From an uncultured Verrucomicrobiota bacterium (GTDB lineage: Bacteria; Verrucomicrobiota; Kiritimatiellia; RFP12; UBA1067): a stretch of DNA of 32,517 nt. How positions within the stretch are numbered: the stretch's first letter is position 1; each line of letters starts with the position of its first letter. The notes beneath the pieces are model-generated. The model was not told where the DNA came from. It worked only from the letters and a program-made list of their open reading frames with translations, and searched no databases. Both the position numbers and the translations under genes were made by a program. The DNA is taken from positions 1 through 32,517 of the forward strand of contig CAMZEN010000030.1 in assembly GCA_947305775.1 (NCBI GenBank), read 5' to 3'. Below, in pieces: positions 28,060 to 32,517 of the stretch.

Positions 28060-29865
28060 ATGGCGAGGAGAGGCGAGAACGCGAGGTTCTGGCTTCCTGT
28101 CGCGGCACTGCTGCTACTGGCGGGTTATTCTTCGCAGAAAGTGGTTCGTGCTCATGTCGATCCGTCCGTAGACTCGATAGACTATTCCTTCAGGCGCGAG
28201 CTTCCCGGTCGCCGCGGTTCCATATTTGACGCCAGCGGTACGCCGCTCGTAAAGTCGGTTCCGGTATGGGACTATCATCTTGATCCCGTTGCGCTGACCA
28301 ATCGTGTCGTGCGCCGCAGAGGTGAACCGCCGCGCCCGCGCGCCGCGATCGTGAAGACTATAGCGACGGCGCTCGGGCTGGACTTCCGCAAGGTGCTTGC
28401 CATGAGCGAGGATGTAAAGCGTCGCTACCAGCCCCTTGCTGTGTCGTCCGATCCGGAGGCGCACCGTACGCTCGCGGATTCAACCCTCGTCGCCGGCGTC
28501 TCGATAGAGGATCGCCAAATACGGCAGTACCTTCATCGTCGGAGGCTTTCGCACGTTCTCGGATCGGTAAACGCCGAGCATGTCGGCTCCGCAGGCGTGG
28601 AGCTTCGCTTCAACCGATACCTTACCGGCGTCCCAGGCGAGATACGCGGCATGAAGGATGCTCGCGGGCGCGAACTTTACGACAAGCGCATCGTATCGGT
28701 TGATCCAGTGCCTGGCGCCGACATATACCTGACTATAGACCATACGCTTCAGTACGAGGCCGAGACAGCGCTTGCCGCCGGCATGGCCACGTTCGAGCCT
28801 GGCTCCGGATGGTGCCTTGTGATGGACGCGAAAAGCGCCGCGATCCTTGCCATGGCGTCCCTCCCCGACTTTGACCCTTTGCGCTTCGGATCAACGCCGG
28901 ATGCGGCCAAACTCAATCGCGTCACGAACTTTACCTACGAGCCCGGTTCGGTAATGAAGGTCATAACCGCCGCGGCCGCATTCGACTCTGGCTTTGCCGG
29001 ACCGGACCGCATATACTCCACCGAGCGTCATGACGAGCGGTACTATAAACTGCCGGGCGACGGTTCGCACGTTTGGGATCCCACTATGACCGTGGGCGAC
29101 GCGATAGTCCATTCGTCGAACATAGTCATCGGCAAACTAGGCTACGATCTTGGTCCCCAGCGTCTGTGGAGCTATATGCGCGCCTTTGGATTCGGAACGA
29201 AGACCGGCATCGAACTCCCCGGCGAGGAGGTCGGCATACTCCCCGACTGGAAGCGCTGGGACAAGGCCACATGGTCGCGTGCGCCCATCGGTCAGGGCGT
29301 GGCGGTCACGGCGATCCAGCTTGCATCCGCATATCAGGCCATCGCAAACGACGGCGTGCGCATGAAGCCGCACATCATAAAGAAGATTGTCGATGCGAAC
29401 GGAATGGATCTCTACAGCCATTCCGACGAAGTAATTGGGCGGCCCATCTCGTCCAATACCGCGCGCATGTTGCGAAAAGTAATGCTTGGCGTCGCCACCA
29501 AGAACGGTACCGCGCGCCGCGCCGCGATCCCCGGGTATTCCGTAGCCGGCAAGACCGGTACGGCTCAGAAGGTCATAGGCCGCCACTATGCCCCGGGACT
29601 GTATCGCGCCACTTTCTGCGGCATCGTTCCCGCGTCGGATCCGAAGCTCGTAGTTCTTGTGACGCTGGACTTCGACGCCAACAGAAAGTTCCATCAGGGC
29701 GGCAATTCCGCCGCGCCGGTCTTCCGTCGCCTCGCAACCGCGGCACTCAGATACCTTATGGTGCCGCCGGACCGTCCGGACGAAATACCCGAGGATGACG
29801 ACGAGGACGAGTTTGACCAGATAATGGAAGAACGCGCAAGAAGCATCGTGGAGGCTGGAGTGTGA
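28060..29865 (+). CDS. ftsI: Peptidoglycan transpeptidase FtsI (PBP3 type)
   Basis: 601-aa class B penicillin-binding protein that cross-links septal peptidoglycan in the periplasm. One membrane helix (about 10-23) anchors it. The dimerisation region begins at RRGSIFDASGTPL. The transpeptidase motifs are in order: Ser297-x-x-Lys300 in EPGSVMK, Ser352-Ser353-Asn354 (SxN) and Lys498-Thr-Gly in AGKTGTAQK. No PASTA domain is present. The tail is strongly acidic (PDEIPEDDDEDEFDQIMEE), which is unusual. It starts 7 nt after the ftsL-like gene and its stop overlaps the recD2 GTG. Confidence 0.94.
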   Translation: MARRGENARFWLPVAALLLLAGYSSQKVVRAHVDPSVDSIDYSFRRELPGRRGSIFDASGTPLVKSVPVWDYHLDPVALTNRVVRRRGEPPRPRAAIVKTIATALGLDFRKVLAMSEDVKRRYQPLAVSSDPEAHRTLADSTLVAGVSIEDRQIRQYLHRRRLSHVLGSVNAEHVGSAGVELRFNRYLTGVPGEIRGMKDARGRELYDKRIVSVDPVPGADIYLTIDHTLQYEAETALAAGMATFEPGSGWCLVMDAKSAAILAMASLPDFDPLRFGSTPDAAKLNRVTNFTYEPGSVMKVITAAAAFDSGFAGPDRIYSTERHDERYYKLPGDGSHVWDPTMTVGDAIVHSSNIVIGKLGYDLGPQRLWSYMRAFGFGTKTGIELPGEEVGILPDWKRWDKATWSRAPIGQGVAVTAIQLASAYQAIANDGVRMKPHIIKKIVDANGMDLYSHSDEVIGRPISSNTARMLRKVMLGVATKNGTARRAAIPGYSVAGKTGTAQKVIGRHYAPGLYRATFCGIVPASDPKLVVLVTLDFDANRKFHQGGNSAAPVFRRLATAALRYLMVPPDRPDEIPEDDDEDEFDQIMEERARSIVEAGV

Positions 29866-32081
29866 AGACGGGCGGGAGTGACGCGGACGTATCGGCGTCA
29901 CCGCCGGAGACGGTCGAGGGGACTGTCAGGAGCGTTGTATTCCACAACGACGAAAACGGCTACACGGTGCTGCATGTCGAGTTGCCGTCGGGCTACGCGC
30001 TACGCAAGCTGAATGAGATAACCGTCGTCGGCAAGACGCAGGCCGTGTGGGAAGGGGAGGATGTCAAGGCGGAAGGGCGCTGGGTCACCGACGTGGTGCA
30101 TGGTCGGCAGTTCAAGGCCGACACGATAACATGCGTAGCCCCCAAGTCCATTGCAGGCATCGAGCGCTACCTCTCTTCGGGACTCATAAAAGGCATAGGC
30201 AAGGTGCTTGCAAAGCGCATTGTGGATACGTTCGGCGACGACACGCTGAACGTCCTGAACCACCAGTCCGCACGTCTATGTGAAGTGCCGAAGCTCGGCA
30301 AGGCGAAGATTGCCCAGATACGCGAAAGCTGGCGCGCGAACGCGACGATGCGCGAGAACATGATCTTCGGGCAGACGTATGGCATAAGCATCGCGAAAAT
30401 GACGAAGATCGTCAGGCGGTACGGACCGGATGCGATCGCCATCGTAAAGGCCGACCCATACAAGCTTTGCCGCGACATATGGGGCATAGGATTCGCCACG
30501 GCGGACCGCATTGCCCTGTCGGTCGGCATATCGAAGGATTCTTTGCTCAGGGCCAGAGCCTCCATATCCTACGCGCTAGAAAAGGAGTCCGAGGATGGCG
30601 GACACTGCTGGACGTTCGAAAACGATCTGCTCCTTAGGGGCAGCGAACTTACGGGCATATCGGTTGAGATACTTGCATCCGCGCTCGAAAAGGAGCTTGA
30701 GGAGGGACACGTTATCGCAGAGCGCGAAGAAGGCGAACAAGGTCCGCGGCGAATTTACCTCAAGTCGCTGTACTACAGCGAAAGGGACGTCGCCTACCGC
30801 GTGCGCAGGATAATCTCGACGCCGCGGTCGTTCCGCCCGATAGACGCAAAACGCGCAATCGAATGGTGGGAGCGCCGCGCAGGCTTCAGGCTTGAAAGCC
30901 GACAGGCGCAAGCGCTCGAGAGATCGCTTGAAAGCAAGTTCTCCATAATAACCGGAGGTCCTGGCGTCGGCAAGACCACAATCATCCGCGCCCTTGTCGA
31001 CATATACAAGGAGCGCAAGCTGAATGTGGTGCTCGCGGCGCCTACGGGACGCGCCGCCAAGCGAATGACCGAGAGCGTCGGCGCCACTGCGCAGACGATC
31101 CACAGGCTGCTCAAGTGGAATCCCGCGACAAACGAATTCAACTACAACGGCGAACGCAGGTACGACGCGGACGTGTTCATTTTTGACGAAACGTCGATGA
31201 TCGATATATCGCTCGCTTCCGACCTGCTGGCGGCCATCCCCGAAAGTTCGGTGGTCGTATGGGTCGGCGACACGGACCAACTCCCGAGCGTTGGCGCCGG
31301 AAGCGTACTTGGCGACTTGATAAAGTCGGGCGTAGTGCCGTGCGCAAAACTTCAGTTCATATTTCGCCAGGACACAGCGGGATTGATCGTCAAGAACGCT
31401 CACCACGTAAACGCCGGCGAGCCGCTGGAGATACGGTCTGGCGACACTGATTTCTACTTCATGAGAATCGAAGACCCTCAAGCGTGCATCGCAAGGGCCA
31501 TAGAGTTCATGACGCAGCGCATTCCCAGGAAATTCGGCATGGATCCGCTTGAGGACGTGCAGGTCCTGACGCCTATGCGTCGCAACGCGCTCGGAACCGA
31601 GAACCTAAACCACGAAATTCAGCGTGCGCTGAATCCGAATGGACCCGGTCTCGTGCGCGGCGGCACGACGTTCCGGGCGGGCGACAGGGTGATGCAGCTC
31701 AGGAACAACTACGACAAGGACGTATACAACGGCGATGTTGGGTTTGTAAAGACGGTCGATCTGGAATCCCGCTCAATGGTGGTCACATACGACGGACGCC
31801 CGGTTAAGTACGATTCGGGCGATTTGGACGAACTTGTGCTTGCCTATGCGACGACGATACACAAATCGCAAGGCAGCGAGTACCCTGCGGTGATCGTAAT
31901 CATCCACACTCAGCACTATGTGATGCTTCAGAGGAACCTTCTTTATACCGCAATAACTCGCGGTAGAAGGCTGGTGCTGCTGATGGGCGTTCCATATGCT
32001 GTTGATCAGGCAATAAAGACGAATACCGTCCGCGAACGCCGCACAACCCTCGCTTCGCGCCTTGGCGAAAAAATATTGTGA
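29862..32081 (+). CDS. recD2: RecD2-type 5'-3' DNA helicase
   Basis: 739-aa superfamily 1B helicase of the RecD2 (RecD/TraA) type, which works without RecBC. It has an N-terminal OB-like region (GTVRSVVFHNDENGYTVLHVEL), helix-hairpin-helix motifs (about 97-215, SSGLIKGIGKVLAKRIVDTFG and PYKLCRDIWGIGFATADRIA), Walker A GGPGVGKTT (364-372), Walker B IFDETSMID (Asp442, Glu443), motif III GDTDQLPSVGAGSVL and a C-terminal UvrD-like domain with YATTIHKSQGSEYPAVIV and YTAITRGRR. The GTG start overlaps the ftsI stop by 3 bp, so it is translationally coupled to a division gene. In the usual cluster, murE would follow ftsI. Confidence 0.94.
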   Translation: MKTGGSDADVSASPPETVEGTVRSVVFHNDENGYTVLHVELPSGYALRKLNEITVVGKTQAVWEGEDVKAEGRWVTDVVHGRQFKADTITCVAPKSIAGIERYLSSGLIKGIGKVLAKRIVDTFGDDTLNVLNHQSARLCEVPKLGKAKIAQIRESWRANATMRENMIFGQTYGISIAKMTKIVRRYGPDAIAIVKADPYKLCRDIWGIGFATADRIALSVGISKDSLLRARASISYALEKESEDGGHCWTFENDLLLRGSELTGISVEILASALEKELEEGHVIAEREEGEQGPRRIYLKSLYYSERDVAYRVRRIISTPRSFRPIDAKRAIEWWERRAGFRLESRQAQALERSLESKFSIITGGPGVGKTTIIRALVDIYKERKLNVVLAAPTGRAAKRMTESVGATAQTIHRLLKWNPATNEFNYNGERRYDADVFIFDETSMIDISLASDLLAAIPESSVVVWVGDTDQLPSVGAGSVLGDLIKSGVVPCAKLQFIFRQDTAGLIVKNAHHVNAGEPLEIRSGDTDFYFMRIEDPQACIARAIEFMTQRIPRKFGMDPLEDVQVLTPMRRNALGTENLNHEIQRALNPNGPGLVRGGTTFRAGDRVMQLRNNYDKDVYNGDVGFVKTVDLESRSMVVTYDGRPVKYDSGDLDELVLAYATTIHKSQGSEYPAVIVIIHTQHYVMLQRNLLYTAITRGRRLVLLMGVPYAVDQAIKTNTVRERRTTLASRLGEKIL

Positions 32082-32121
32082 TATTGCGCTGTCCCCAGTC
32101 AGATTCAGTTCGCCGCCCGGA

Positions 32122-32150
32122 TTGAACAGTACAATCTGATGTGGTATAAT
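32122..32150 (+). promoter_or_regulatory. Promoter of the exported protein at the window end
   Basis: TTGAAC (32122-32127), a 17-bp spacer and TATAAT (32145-32150) in the TGGTATAAT context, 69 bp before the start codon. Confidence 0.7.
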
Positions 32151-32219
32151 ATCTGCAACTTGACAGCGAGAAAGTCTCATGACTGAAAGCTGCAAAGGGG
32201 AAAACAAAGGAGAAAACAC

Positions 32220-32517
32220 ATGAAGAAACTGATGATTGCGTTTTGTTCAATGGCGACCGCAGCGGTCGCATTCACGGCTCATGCCGAGGAGGCTCCCGTC
32301 CAGAACGAGGCAGCCACGCCCGAGGTAGCCACACCCGAGGCAGCCGCGCCCGAGGCCGCGGCGATTGAGAAGGCAGAGGCTGAGGAAGAGGAGGATTCTC
32401 CTCTGTTTGAGGTCTCGCTTGGGCTCGAAGTCAATTCCGCCTACGTTTCCCACAACCGCATTTTCTCCGACACTCCGGTCGCGCAGTACGACCTCTGGAT
32501 GCAGCTGAACCTGCCGG
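32220..32517 (+). CDS. Exported, probably outer-membrane beta-barrel protein (partial)
   Basis: The frame is cut by the window end after 99 codons. The ATG at 32220 has AAAGGAG 8 nt upstream. The signal peptide is MKKLMIAFCSMATAAVAFTAHA. It is followed by a low-complexity Glu/Ala/Pro linker with repeated PE-V/A-A units (about 23-60), then SPLFEVSLGLEVNSAYVSHNRIF, alternating hydrophobic and polar residues ending in aromatic ones, as in outer-membrane barrel strands. The DNA of the linker contains short direct repeats (GAGGCAGCC-type). Function unknown. Confidence 0.65.
   Translation, partial: MKKLMIAFCSMATAAVAFTAHAEEAPVQNEAATPEVATPEAAAPEAAAIEKAEAEEEEDSPLFEVSLGLEVNSAYVSHNRIFSDTPVAQYDLWMQLNLP

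Overview
The window looks like chromosomal DNA of a GC-rich Gram-negative bacterium, most plausibly a gut member of the PVC group (Kiritimatiellota, Lentisphaerota or Verrucomicrobiota). This placement is inferred from gene content: BspA-type leucine-rich-repeat surface protein, CTCTGCG-type intergenic repeats, many small secreted proteins, and an mraZ-rsmH-ftsL-ftsI cluster directly followed by recD2. No rRNA or tRNA gene is visible, so the placement is tentative.

Layout. 1-4912: a redox and flavin block with ldhA, a TIGR04076 protein, two NTF2-like genes divergent from an HxlR regulator, a lipoprotein-type flavodoxin, an FMN reductase and a C_GCAxxG_C_C protein. 4969-8883: a phytase-like secreted protein, a secreted protein of unknown family, and a degenerate ModF-like double ABC ATPase, part of which is copied exactly 1,700 bp upstream. 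8884-13752: a gene remnant, then an AdhR/NmlR-like MerR regulator with a classical 19-bp-spacer operator. The same operator stands before a five-gene unit (FMN reductase, iron alcohol dehydrogenase, cupin lipoprotein, hot-dog protein, sugar O-acetyltransferase). 13900-16315: flavin reductase, acyltransferase 3 and glutathione peroxidase, ending in a strong terminator. 16324-17452: remnants, a frameshifted antitoxin and a KilA-N protein. 17453-20437: a possibly phase-variable promoter (13 G next to the -10 box), the BspA-like protein, and a hairpin-forming tandem repeat. 20438-23130: a DUF6261-like protein, a GDPD phosphodiesterase and an acyl-ACP thioesterase. 23183-26148: a flavodoxin-family gene and a complete AmmeMemoRadiSam system with the B and A proteins fused. 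26178-32081: mraZ, rsmH, ftsL-like, ftsI, recD2. 32122-end: promoter and 5' end of an exported outer-membrane-like protein.

Two themes stand out. First, there are at least eight flavin, thiol or aldehyde-related enzymes and two probable thiol-sensing regulators (HxlR and MerR types), suggesting a locally accumulated electrophile and redox stress island. Second, the first 23 kb holds about nine truncated or frameshifted gene pieces between intact genes, including three separate pieces of one family (C_GCAxxG_C_C). This is the mark of a region with repeated gain, partial duplication and decay. The last 10 kb is compact housekeeping DNA without remnants.
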